A DNA stretch of 18,362 nt from DASCQC01 sp036012865. Lineage in GTDB: Bacteria > Pseudomonadota > Gammaproteobacteria > Comchoanobacterales > Comchoanobacteraceae. Where the stretch lies: the NCBI GenBank assembly GCA_036012865.1, contig DASCQC010000030.1, positions 1 through 18,362 on the forward strand, given 5' to 3'. Of the stretch, positions 6,729 to 13,120 are shown piece after piece. Made by a program: the position numbers and the translations under genes. A model generated the notes under the pieces. The model did not search any database, was not told the DNA's origin, and saw only the letters and a list, made by a program, of their open reading frames with translations. Position 1 is the stretch's first letter; each line of letters starts with the position of its first letter.

Positions 6729-7130
6729 ATGAGTATGAGTGATTCTATTAGTGATATGATAACGCGTTTGCGTAATGCATATAGTGTAGCACATAAAAGT
6801 TGTTCTGTTAGTTATTCTTCTAAGTTAGAGTCTGTGGCTAAGGTTCTAAAAAAGGAGGGATACATTGAAGATTATGCCGTGGATTCAAAAGAGGGTTCAC
6901 CTAAGAAAATGTTGACGATGCATTTGAGCTACCCTGGTGGCAAACCTGCTGTTAGCTCGATTACTCGAGTTAGTCGTCCAAGTTTAAGAAAATATTCCCC
7001 TGCAAAATTACTGAAGAAGGTTATTTTTGGTATGGGAATAAATATTGTGTCTACATCTAAAGGTGTTATTAGTGATCGTGAAGCTAGAGCTCTCAATGTA
7101 GGTGGTGAAGTCTGGATTGAAGTTATTTAA
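6729..7130 (+). CDS. rpsH: 30S ribosomal protein S8
   Basis: S8 (uS8), a primary 16S rRNA binder and, in E. coli, the translational repressor of the spc operon. The 133-residue product begins MSMSDSISDMITRLRNAY, has KVLKKEGYIEDYAV, ITRVSRPSLRKYS and the signature GMGINIVSTSKGVISDREAR, and ends GGEVWIEVI. The length matches E. coli (130). AGAGG at 6716-6720 lies 8 nt before ATG 6729; a second ATG two codons on is possible. rpsN precedes by 12 nt and rplF follows after 10 nt. Confidence 0.97.
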   Translation: MSMSDSISDMITRLRNAYSVAHKSCSVSYSSKLESVAKVLKKEGYIEDYAVDSKEGSPKKMLTMHLSYPGGKPAVSSITRVSRPSLRKYSPAKLLKKVIFGMGINIVSTSKGVISDREARALNVGGEVWIEVI

Positions 7131-7140
7131 AGGTGTAATT

Positions 7141-7683
7141 ATGTCGCGTTTAGCAAAATATCCAATACCCTGTCCTTCTGAGTTAACATGCACTCAAGAC
7201 GGTATGAATTTTACGATGAAGAGCAGTGATGCTTCGATGACTTTAAAAATTCATCCTAGTGTTACTGTTAAGGTAGAAGATAACAAGGGTGCAATAAGTA
7301 TACAATGTAGCCATGTATCCGGTAAAGATACTCGTTTTCTTGGCACCATGGCGAGTTTGATAAAAAATATGATCAAAGGCCTTACCAAGGGATATTCAAC
7401 TGTATTAGAAATTCATGGAGTAGGTTACAGGTTTAAATTACAAGGTAAGACTTTAGTCGTTAACGCGGGTAAATCTCATGAAGAACTTTATGTTATTCAT
7501 GATAATGTTAAGGCTAACTTATTACCTAGCCAGACTGAGCTGGAGCTTAAAAGTTATGACAAGCAAAGGCTTGGTCAAGTTGCAGCGGAAATTATTGCTT
7601 TTCGTAAACCTGACGCTTATAAAGGTAAAGGGGTGCGTAAGCGTGGTGTTCAATTGAAATTGAAAGAGGTTAAGAAGAAATAA
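7141..7683 (+). CDS. rplF: 50S ribosomal protein L6
   Basis: L6 (uL6), a two-domain protein near the sarcin-ricin loop. From ATG 7141 the product is 180 residues and begins MSRLAKYPIPCPSEL, like MSRVAKAPVVVPAGV of E. coli. The repeated domains are visible. GVGYRFKLQGKTLVVNAGKS opens domain 2, and the end has KPDAYKGKGVRKRG, the L6 signature (EPYKGKGVR in E. coli). AAAGGTG at 7129-7135 supports the start. The GTG at 7102 inside rpsH would add 13 residues without homology. The stop shares one base with the rplR ATG. Confidence 0.96.
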   Translation: MSRLAKYPIPCPSELTCTQDGMNFTMKSSDASMTLKIHPSVTVKVEDNKGAISIQCSHVSGKDTRFLGTMASLIKNMIKGLTKGYSTVLEIHGVGYRFKLQGKTLVVNAGKSHEELYVIHDNVKANLLPSQTELELKSYDKQRLGQVAAEIIAFRKPDAYKGKGVRKRGVQLKLKEVKKK

Positions 7684-8021
7684 TGTCTGATCGAACTAAA
7701 CGGAAAGTAAGGGCCCGTATTAAGTCCTCTCGAAGCGATCGAATTCGTCTTGTTGTAAGGCGTACGAACCAGCATATTTATGCTCAACTTGTTGATCTAA
7801 GTGATAAAACTCTTTGTGAGGTGTCAACCATGACAAAGAGTTTAAAAATCAAGTATGGCAGTAATATTGAGGCTGCGAAGAAAGTTGGTCAAGAAGTGGC
7901 CAAGATAGCTCATAAGTTAGGTATTGAAAAGTTAGCATTTGATCGTTCTTCTTTTCGATATCATGGTAGAGTTGCTGCTCTTGCGGAAGGTGTTCGTGAG
8001 AATGGCAAGGTTGAAATGTAG
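7683..8021 (+). CDS. rplR: 50S ribosomal protein L18
   Basis: L18 (uL18), a 5S rRNA-binding protein of the central protuberance. The 112-residue product (117 in E. coli) has KVRARIKSSRSDRIRLVVRR, TNQHIYAQLVDL, EAAKKVGQEVAKIAHKLGI and the C-terminal signature FDRSSFRYHGRVAALAEGVRE, which closely follows [21 protein letters not shown] of E. coli. The ATG overlaps the rplF stop by one base (TAATG). rpsE follows after 11 nt. Confidence 0.97.
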   Translation: MSDRTKRKVRARIKSSRSDRIRLVVRRTNQHIYAQLVDLSDKTLCEVSTMTKSLKIKYGSNIEAAKKVGQEVAKIAHKLGIEKLAFDRSSFRYHGRVAALAEGVRENGKVEM

Positions 8022-8032
8022 AGGATGAGGGT

Positions 8033-8578
8033 ATGAATTCAAAATCTAAAAATTCTAAAAATTCCAAAAATTCAGATAATAATCAGTTTGAGTTAGTTGA
8101 GAAGACTGTTAGTATCAGGCGTACAGCAAAAGTTGTTAAAGGTGGGCGTATCTTTAGTTTTAGTGTGACGGCTGTCGTGGGTGATGGAAAATCAAGAGTA
8201 GGTATGGGAATTGGTAAAGCTAGAGAGGTTCCTATTGCTATTCAAAAAGCAGTTGAGACGGCTAAAAAATCCATGGTTACTATTCCTCTAATCAATGCGA
8301 CGTTACAACATCAGTTGATTGGGTCTCATGGGGCAACCAAAGTTGTCATGTTGCCAGCTTCAGATGGAACCGGGGTTATTGCTGGAGGAGCCATGAGAGC
8401 TGTGCTAGAATGCCTGGGTGTCCATAATGTATTAGCCAAAAGATATGGCTCTTCTAACCCACTTAATATTGCCAGAGCCACCATTAAGGCGCTTATGGCT
8501 ATGCATGATCCTGTTTCAGTTGCCATGCGACGTGGTTTAACGGCTGATGAGGTAAGGAGTTACATCAAAGATGAGTAA
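8033..8578 (+). CDS. rpsE: 30S ribosomal protein S5 with a low-complexity N-terminus
   Basis: S5 (uS5), a 30S protein of the mRNA entry site that affects decoding fidelity. The 181-residue product (167 in E. coli) has the double-stranded RNA-binding fold region VVKGGRIFSFSVTAVVGDGK and GMGIGKAREVPIAIQKA, then PASDGTGVIAGGAMRAVLE and GVHNVLAKRYGSSNPLNI. The N-terminal about 18 residues are almost only Asn, Ser and Lys (MNSKSKNSKNSKNSDNN). They come from a 9-bp tandem repeat, and E. coli has an unrelated leader there. Purine-rich GAGGATGAGG precedes the ATG. rpmD begins 8 nt before the stop. Confidence 0.96.
   Translation: MNSKSKNSKNSKNSDNNQFELVEKTVSIRRTAKVVKGGRIFSFSVTAVVGDGKSRVGMGIGKAREVPIAIQKAVETAKKSMVTIPLINATLQHQLIGSHGATKVVMLPASDGTGVIAGGAMRAVLECLGVHNVLAKRYGSSNPLNIARATIKALMAMHDPVSVAMRRGLTADEVRSYIKDE
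8046..8072 (+). repeat. 9-bp tandem repeat, 3 copies, at the rpsE 5' end
   Basis: CTAAAAATT occurs at 8046-8054 and 8055-8063 and, with one change (CCAAAAATT), at 8064-8072. It encodes the Lys-Asn-Ser steps of the S5 N-terminus in frame. It looks like slippage expansion of an A-rich codon group. Confidence 0.9.
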
Positions 8579-8768
8579 GCAAGTCAAGGTCAAACTAATC
8601 AAAAGTATGATTGGTAGAAATAAGAGCCAAATAGCCACTGTTCGAGGCTTAGGTTTAAGAAAGATAGGCGATGTGGCTACCCTTGATGCTACACCTGCTA
8701 TTATGGGTATGATTTTTAAAATCAAATTCATGTTAAATTGTGAGGAGGTTTCTCATGCAGTTAAATGA
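8571..8768 (+). CDS. rpmD: 50S ribosomal protein L30
   Basis: L30 (uL30), a small 50S surface protein. The 65-residue product (59 in E. coli) has VKVKLIKSMIGRNKSQIATV, RGLGLRKIGDVATLDATPAI and MGMIFKIKFML, aligned with the E. coli pattern (SAIGR, LGLRRIG, TPAIRGMI). A short C-terminal tail (NCEEVSHAVK) overlaps the rplO start region by 14 nt. AAGGAG at 8554-8559 precedes the ATG, which lies inside rpsE. Confidence 0.95.
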   Translation: MSKQVKVKLIKSMIGRNKSQIATVRGLGLRKIGDVATLDATPAIMGMIFKIKFMLNCEEVSHAVK

Positions 8769-9183
8769 GCTTAAATGTCACCCTGGTGCTAAAAAAGAAA
8801 AGAAAAGAGTAGGCCGTGGAGATAAAACTGCAGGAAGGGGTAACAAGGGACAATTAAGTCGCTCGGGTGGATCTGTTCCAGCTGGGTTTGAAGGGGGGCA
8901 AATGCCCATTCAAATTCGGTTGCCTAAGTTTGGTGAGGTTTCTAGAAAATCATTGACCCATGAAAAGCTTAGAGTTTCTGAATTTAGAAAAGTACCTGAG
9001 GATATTCGTGTTATTGGTGTGGGTTTAGATGAGCTTAAAGCGTGTGGACTCATTAGAAAAAACACACTATCTGTCAAAGTGTTTTTATCAGGAACGATTG
9101 ATTTTGTTCTTAAATTAAAAGGCATGAGGGTGAGCAAAGGAGCCAAGGCTTTGATCGAGTCAACAGGCGGGAGTGTAGATTAA
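8755..9183 (+). CDS. rplO: 50S ribosomal protein L15
   Basis: L15 (uL15), a late-binding 50S assembly protein with a long N-terminal extension in the rRNA core. From ATG 8755 the product is 142 residues. It begins MQLNELKCHPGAKKEKKRVG and has GRGNKGQLSRSGG, GFEGGQMPIQIRLPKFG and the C-terminal KGMRVSKGAKALIESTGG. A full AGGAGG at 8743-8748, six bases ahead, fixes this start; an in-frame GTG at 8740 overlaps it and is rejected. Compared with E. coli, the glycine hinge RLGRGIGSGLGKTGGRG is shortened to RVGRGDKTAGRG, a loss of about six residues in a usually conserved segment. secY starts one base after the stop. Confidence 0.96.
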   Translation: MQLNELKCHPGAKKEKKRVGRGDKTAGRGNKGQLSRSGGSVPAGFEGGQMPIQIRLPKFGEVSRKSLTHEKLRVSEFRKVPEDIRVIGVGLDELKACGLIRKNTLSVKVFLSGTIDFVLKLKGMRVSKGAKALIESTGGSVD

Positions 9184-9184
9184 T

Positions 9185-10501
9185 ATGCAGGCATCTGATT
9201 CTATCCAAAATTCATCTTATGCTGAGCTTAAAAGAAGGTTGTTATTTGTTTTTTTTGGGTTAGTTATCTTTCGTGTCGGGGGTCATATTCCTGTCCCGGG
9301 TGTTGACTTAGCTCGTCTTGCAGGTATATTCAAACAAAACCAAGATGGTTTATTGGGCATGTTTAATATGTTCTCTGGAGGAGCTTTATCAAGGTTATCA
9401 GTTTTCTCATTATCTTTAATGCCTTATATTTCGGCATCCATTATTATGCAATTAATGAGTTTATCGATTCCTTCTTTAGAGGCCTTGAGAAAAGAAGGTG
9501 CTAGAGGCAATAAGAAAATCAGTCAATACACTCGATATTTAACGGTATGCTTAGCACTTTTTCAATCGGTGGGCATGGCAAAAATGCTGATTTCACAAGG
9601 TTTGGTTTTAAGCATCGGTCCGCGTTTTTATCTGATAGCTGCAGTTTCACTTACCACAGGAACTTTATTTTTAATGTGGCTCGGTGAGCAAATTACTGAA
9701 AAGGGAATTGGTAACGGTATCTCCTTATTGATTTTTGCAGGTATTGTTTCACGGTTGCCGGCAGCATTTATTCAGTTGATGCAACAGGCTAAACAGGGCC
9801 AAATGAACGTGGTTTCACTTTTCTTTGTGTTATCTTTTATTGTGGCTATTACCTTGTTGGTTGTCTTTATTGAGCGAGGACAAAGAAAGATTGCTATACA
9901 ACATCCGAAAAGACATCAGGCAAGAGCGGGTCAGAATAATTCAGGAGGTGTATTACCTTTGAAGATTAATATGGCAGGTGTTATTCCCCCTATATTTGCA
10001 TCAGCTATTATATTGTTTCCAGCGAGTTTGGCGGGCATGATTCCGCAGTCAGCTAATTTTAGATGGTTGGGTAATTTTGTGAGTTTATTATCTCCAGGGC
10101 AACCTTTGTACATTCTTTTATACATCAGTGCTATTGTGTTTTTCTGTTTCTTTTATACGGCATTGGTTTTCAACCCTAATGATATAGCCGATAACCTTAA
10201 AAAATCAGGTGCACTTATTCCAGGCATTCGCCCAGGCAGACAAACATCCGATTTTGTTGATAAAGTTATGACAAGGTTAACACTTTCAGGAAGTGTTTAC
10301 TTATCAGTGGTAGCGCTAACTCCAGATCTTTTAGTTAGGGCTTGGCATGTGCCATTTTATTTTGGGGGCACTTCTTTGTTGATTGTTGTTGTAGTTGTTA
10401 TGGATTTTATGGCACAATTGCAGTCCCATTTAATTCCAGAGCGTTATGCATCTATGATAAAGAAAGCAGGGCACTCAAGAAAAGTTTCGTTATTAAGATG
10501 A
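9185..10501 (+). CDS. secY: Preprotein translocase subunit SecY
   Basis: SecY is the channel subunit of the SecYEG translocon in the inner membrane, through which secretory and membrane proteins pass. The 438-residue product (443 in E. coli) has about ten hydrophobic segments and family signatures. GGHIPVPGVDL follows TM1, and the plug-region stretch FNMFSGGALSRLSVFSLSLM is followed by PYISASIIMQL. GEQITEKGIGNGISLLIFAG comes next. The cytosolic loops ERGQRKIAIQHPKR and SGALIPGIRPGRQT follow, then KVMTRLTLSGSVYLSVVA and VPFYFGGTSLLIVVVVVMDF. Basic loops face the ribosome. It is the penultimate gene of the spc block, one base after rplO and 13 nt before rpmJ. Confidence 0.98.
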   Translation: MQASDSIQNSSYAELKRRLLFVFFGLVIFRVGGHIPVPGVDLARLAGIFKQNQDGLLGMFNMFSGGALSRLSVFSLSLMPYISASIIMQLMSLSIPSLEALRKEGARGNKKISQYTRYLTVCLALFQSVGMAKMLISQGLVLSIGPRFYLIAAVSLTTGTLFLMWLGEQITEKGIGNGISLLIFAGIVSRLPAAFIQLMQQAKQGQMNVVSLFFVLSFIVAITLLVVFIERGQRKIAIQHPKRHQARAGQNNSGGVLPLKINMAGVIPPIFASAIILFPASLAGMIPQSANFRWLGNFVSLLSPGQPLYILLYISAIVFFCFFYTALVFNPNDIADNLKKSGALIPGIRPGRQTSDFVDKVMTRLTLSGSVYLSVVALTPDLLVRAWHVPFYFGGTSLLIVVVVVMDFMAQLQSHLIPERYASMIKKAGHSRKVSLLR

Positions 10502-10514
10502 TTTAGAGGTTAAA

Positions 10515-10628
10515 ATGAAAGTATCAGCATCAGTTAAAAAGCGTTGTAGATTTTGTAAAGTGATCAAGCGTAATCGTGTCGTTCGTATTATCTGTAAGGA
10601 TCCACGGCATAAACAGAGACAAGGTTAG
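10515..10628 (+). CDS. rpmJ: 50S ribosomal protein L36, zinc-ligand form
   Basis: L36 (bL36), the smallest 50S protein, which binds 23S rRNA through a zinc ribbon. The 37-codon frame runs ATG 10515 to TAG 10626-10628 and begins MKVSASVKKRCRFCKVI. Cys11, Cys14, Cys27 and His32 form C-x2-C-x12-C-x4-H, the zinc-binding type. It ends with the conserved KHKQRQG-like HKQRQG. AGAGG lies 5-9 nt upstream of the ATG. Its place directly after secY is as in E. coli. It closes the spc block and an 83-nt AT-rich gap follows. Confidence 0.97.
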   Translation: MKVSASVKKRCRFCKVIKRNRVVRIICKDPRHKQRQG

Positions 10629-10646
10629 GTTTTTTTGTATTATTTA

Positions 10647-10675
10647 TTGATTTTTAGGTTTTTTATGTTTATCAT
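10647..10675 (+). promoter_or_regulatory. Candidate sigma70-type promoter for the alpha-operon block
   Basis: The 83-nt gap 10629-10711 is the only sizeable non-coding stretch in the superoperon. It holds TTGATT (10647-10652) and TATCAT (10670-10675) with a 17-base spacer, 4 of 6 and 5 of 6 matches to consensus, 36 nt ahead of rpsM. The very high AT content raises the chance of a random match. No hairpin with a T-run was found there, so read-through from spc is likely. The S4-binding pseudoknot known from the E. coli alpha leader could not be recognised. Confidence 0.4.
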
Positions 10676-10711
10676 TCAAACAATTATTTTTATAGAAGTT
10701 AGGAGTCATTC

Positions 10712-11068
10712 ATGGCAATCGTAGCAGGACGAGTGTTGAATAACCAAAAGCAGATTTGGAATGCGTTGACATACATTTATGGTGTGGGGCGATCACGCGC
10801 ATATTTGTTATGCAGTCAGGCTCATATTGACCCTGCTACCAAGGTAAAAGATTTAGATGAGTCTAATTTGGAAAAGATTAGAACTGCTTTAAATAAATTT
10901 ACCATTGAGGGTGATTTACGACGTGAAGTTAATATGGCTATTAAACATTTAATGGATTTAGGGTGCGTGAGAGGTATTCGTCATCGATACGGTTTACCTG
11001 TTAATGGCCAGCGAACTAAAACTAATGCTAAGACTGCTCGAAAGCGTCGCAAGAAAACTGATAAATAA
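10712..11068 (+). CDS. rpsM: 30S ribosomal protein S13
   Basis: S13 (uS13) of the 30S head, which bridges to L5 and contacts P-site tRNA through its C-terminal tail. The 118-residue product has the helix-two-turns-helix part with LTYIYGVGRSRAYLLCSQA, then FTIEGDLRREVNMAIKHLMD, LGCVRGIRHRYGLPVNGQRT and KTNAKTARKRRKK. These match the S13 signature, with GLPVNGQ where GLPVRGQ is usual. AGGAG at 10701-10705 precedes the ATG by 6 nt. It is the first gene of the alpha block, and rpsK follows after 11 nt. Confidence 0.97.
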   Translation: MAIVAGRVLNNQKQIWNALTYIYGVGRSRAYLLCSQAHIDPATKVKDLDESNLEKIRTALNKFTIEGDLRREVNMAIKHLMDLGCVRGIRHRYGLPVNGQRTKTNAKTARKRRKKTDK

Positions 11069-11079
11069 GGAACTTGAGT

Positions 11080-11484
11080 ATGGCAAACCCAGTAAAGAGT
11101 ACGAGTAAAAAACCTTCTAAGAAACAAAAGAAGTTACCTTCTTCTATTCTTGTGAAGATTAAAGCAGGTAAAAATAACACCATTATCACTTTTACCGGCC
11201 AAGATCATCAACCCATTGAGGGCGGTGGCGGAGGCTATGGTGGAGGTCAAAAAGGTGCCCGAAAGGGAACGAGTTTTGCGGCTGAGCAAACAGCTAACAC
11301 GATTGCTCGTAAATTGAAAGAAAGAGGTGCTGAAGATTGTATCGTTTATATCAACGGTACCGGCAATGGGAAAGAGGGCGCTGTTAAAGGTATATCGGAT
11401 GCTGGCATACGTGTTCTTACGATTGTCGATGTCACAGGCTACCCCCATAATGGCTGCCGTCAAGCCAAGAAGAAACGAGTTTAA
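11080..11484 (+). CDS. rpsK: 30S ribosomal protein S11, divergent with a glycine run
   Basis: S11 (uS11) of the 30S platform near the E site and the mRNA exit. From ATG 11080 the product is 134 residues (129 in E. coli). The fold markers are KAGKNNTIITFTGQD, KGTSFAAEQTANTIARKLKE, GISDAGIRVLTIVDVT and YPHNGCRQAKKKRV, with the Asn-Gly that becomes isoaspartate in E. coli S11. The middle block, normally like WATAGGSGFRGSRKST, reads EGGGGGYGGGQKGARKGT (residues 47-64), and the usual KGPGPGR loop reads NGTGNGK. A TTG two codons upstream is in frame but less likely. Identity is secure from the C-terminal half and the position between rpsM and rpsD. Confidence 0.95.
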   Translation: MANPVKSTSKKPSKKQKKLPSSILVKIKAGKNNTIITFTGQDHQPIEGGGGGYGGGQKGARKGTSFAAEQTANTIARKLKERGAEDCIVYINGTGNGKEGAVKGISDAGIRVLTIVDVTGYPHNGCRQAKKKRV

Positions 11485-11495
11485 GGAGATATTTG

Positions 11496-12110
11496 ATGAC
11501 AGTTAAAGCTAGAGCAAAAAGGTCTCGATCATTGAGTATGGACCTTGAGGTTTTCAGTTCAGCCAAAAGCATAGAAAGGAAATGTAAATTTAAGTCAATG
11601 CCCGGGAAACCTGAAAAAAGCAGAGTTAGATTTTCAGATTATGCTATTCAGCTGCGCATGAAGCAAGCTGTGAGAGACTTTTATGGTTTGAAAGAAAAGG
11701 TATTTAAAAACTATTTTAAAGAAGCTGATCGTTTAAAGGGGTCAACTTCAGATAATCTTCTCATTCTATTAGAGAAAAGACTGGATAATGTTATCTATCG
11801 ATTAGGTTTTGCTTGCACGCGCCGTGAAGCACGACAAATGGTCGTTCATAACCATATTTTGGTTAATGGTAAAAAACTAAATCGACCCAGTTATTTGGTT
11901 AGAAAAGATGATGTTATCGGTTTATCCTCGTCAGCAAAAGCTCATTTAAGGGTCCAATCTTCAATTGATTTGGCTAAACAGAAACCTGAGAATGAGTCGT
12001 TTGAAGTCAATTATGATAAGCATGAAGGATCGTTAAAGGAGCCAATGGATTTAAGTGCTCTTCATAATATGTTTAAAGTTAATCTCGTTATTGAGTTGTA
12101 TTCTAAATAA
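11496..12110 (+). CDS. rpsD: 30S ribosomal protein S4
   Basis: S4 (uS4), a primary 16S rRNA binder that nucleates 30S assembly and, in E. coli, represses the alpha operon. From ATG 11496 the product is 204 residues (206 in E. coli). The S4 RNA-binding domain is clear: RLDNVIYRLGFACTRREARQ, VVHNHILVNGKKLNRPSYLV and KDDVIGL. SDYAIQLRMKQAVRDFYGL and the end NLVIELYSK also match. The first 30 residues are odd, because the usual start ARYLGPKLKLSRREG is replaced by TVKARAKRSRSLSMDLEVFS. AAGGAG at 11483-11488 lies 7 nt before the ATG; a TTG one codon upstream is less likely. Confidence 0.96.
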   Translation: MTVKARAKRSRSLSMDLEVFSSAKSIERKCKFKSMPGKPEKSRVRFSDYAIQLRMKQAVRDFYGLKEKVFKNYFKEADRLKGSTSDNLLILLEKRLDNVIYRLGFACTRREARQMVVHNHILVNGKKLNRPSYLVRKDDVIGLSSSAKAHLRVQSSIDLAKQKPENESFEVNYDKHEGSLKEPMDLSALHNMFKVNLVIELYSK

Positions 12111-12118
12111 GGTGTCGT

Positions 12119-13108
12119 ATGCAAGATGTTTATAACATGCTCATCCCAACTGAAATGAAAGTTGATTTTGTCAGAGAAAACGTAATGAAGTTAGTCCTAG
12201 AGCCTTTTGAAAGAGGGTATGGTTATACATTAGGTAATGCATTACGTCGAATATTCTTATCATCCATGCCGGGTTTTGCCATAACAGAGGTTCAAATCGA
12301 AGGCGTTATGCATGAGTTCAGTTCGATTGAAGGAGTTCAGGAAGATGTTGTTGAAATCATCCTTAACCTCAAAGAAGTTGTGGTTGCCTTAGATGAGGGT
12401 AAAGAAACAGCTCAGTTAATGATTGATGTTAGAGGGCCATGTGATGTTACAGCTGGGTCTATTCAGTGTGAATCGGGTTCACGTGTTATTAACACAGATC
12501 ACCTTATTTGCCGATTAAATACTGACCGCTCATTGAAAGTAGTCATGAAAGTTGAAAGAGGCATAGGTTATGAGCCTGCGATTGCACGGAGATCTGATGA
12601 AGCGGATCAAATAGGTGTTATTAAACTGGATGCCAGTTACTCACCGATATTAAGGGCAGCTTTTTCAGTTGAAAATACCCGTGTAGAGAATCGAACAGAT
12701 TTAGATAAATTGATGTTAGAGGTTGAGACTGATGGGACGTTAGACCCTCAAGAAGCACTTCGTCGATGTGCAACCATTTTGCAATACCAATTATCTCAAT
12801 TTTCTATTCTTCAGGATACAGCGGCTAAATCTGATGCTAAAGATAAAGTTAAGATTAACCCTATTTTGTTTAAATTGGTAGATGATTTGGAGTTGACCGT
12901 AAGGGCTGCGAATTGTTTGAAGTCAGAAAATATTCTGTATATCGGTGATTTGGTTCAGCGACCCGAAAGCGAGTTGTTAAGAACGCCTAATTTAGGTCGG
13001 AAATCATTGGCTGAAATCAAAAGCATTCTTTCAGAACAAGGGTTAACATTGGGCATGCATGTTGAGAATTGGGTAAGTCCTGATGCAACAAAAGTGCAAG
13101 ATGACTAA
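12119..13108 (+). CDS. rpoA: DNA-directed RNA polymerase subunit alpha
   Basis: The alpha subunit of RNA polymerase, whose dimer scaffolds assembly of beta and beta-prime and whose C-terminal domain binds UP elements and activators. The 329-residue product has exactly the E. coli length. The N-terminal domain shows LEPFERGYGYTLGNALRRIF and the SSIEGVQEDVVEIILNLKE region. The C-terminal domain (about 250-320) has DDLELTVRAANCLKSENILY, then GDLVQRPESELLRTPNLGRK and LGMHVENW. Arg262 corresponds to E. coli Arg265, the key DNA-contact residue. It lies 8 nt after rpsD and 12 nt before rplQ, the normal order. Confidence 0.98.
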   Translation: MQDVYNMLIPTEMKVDFVRENVMKLVLEPFERGYGYTLGNALRRIFLSSMPGFAITEVQIEGVMHEFSSIEGVQEDVVEIILNLKEVVVALDEGKETAQLMIDVRGPCDVTAGSIQCESGSRVINTDHLICRLNTDRSLKVVMKVERGIGYEPAIARRSDEADQIGVIKLDASYSPILRAAFSVENTRVENRTDLDKLMLEVETDGTLDPQEALRRCATILQYQLSQFSILQDTAAKSDAKDKVKINPILFKLVDDLELTVRAANCLKSENILYIGDLVQRPESELLRTPNLGRKSLAEIKSILSEQGLTLGMHVENWVSPDATKVQDD

Positions 13109-13120
13109 CAGAGGTAGTGT

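Noticed and set aside
10629..10711. A small gene or terminator in the rpmJ-rpsM gap
   Set aside because: The gap is AT-rich with T-runs but no stem and no start with a ribosome site except that of rpsM.
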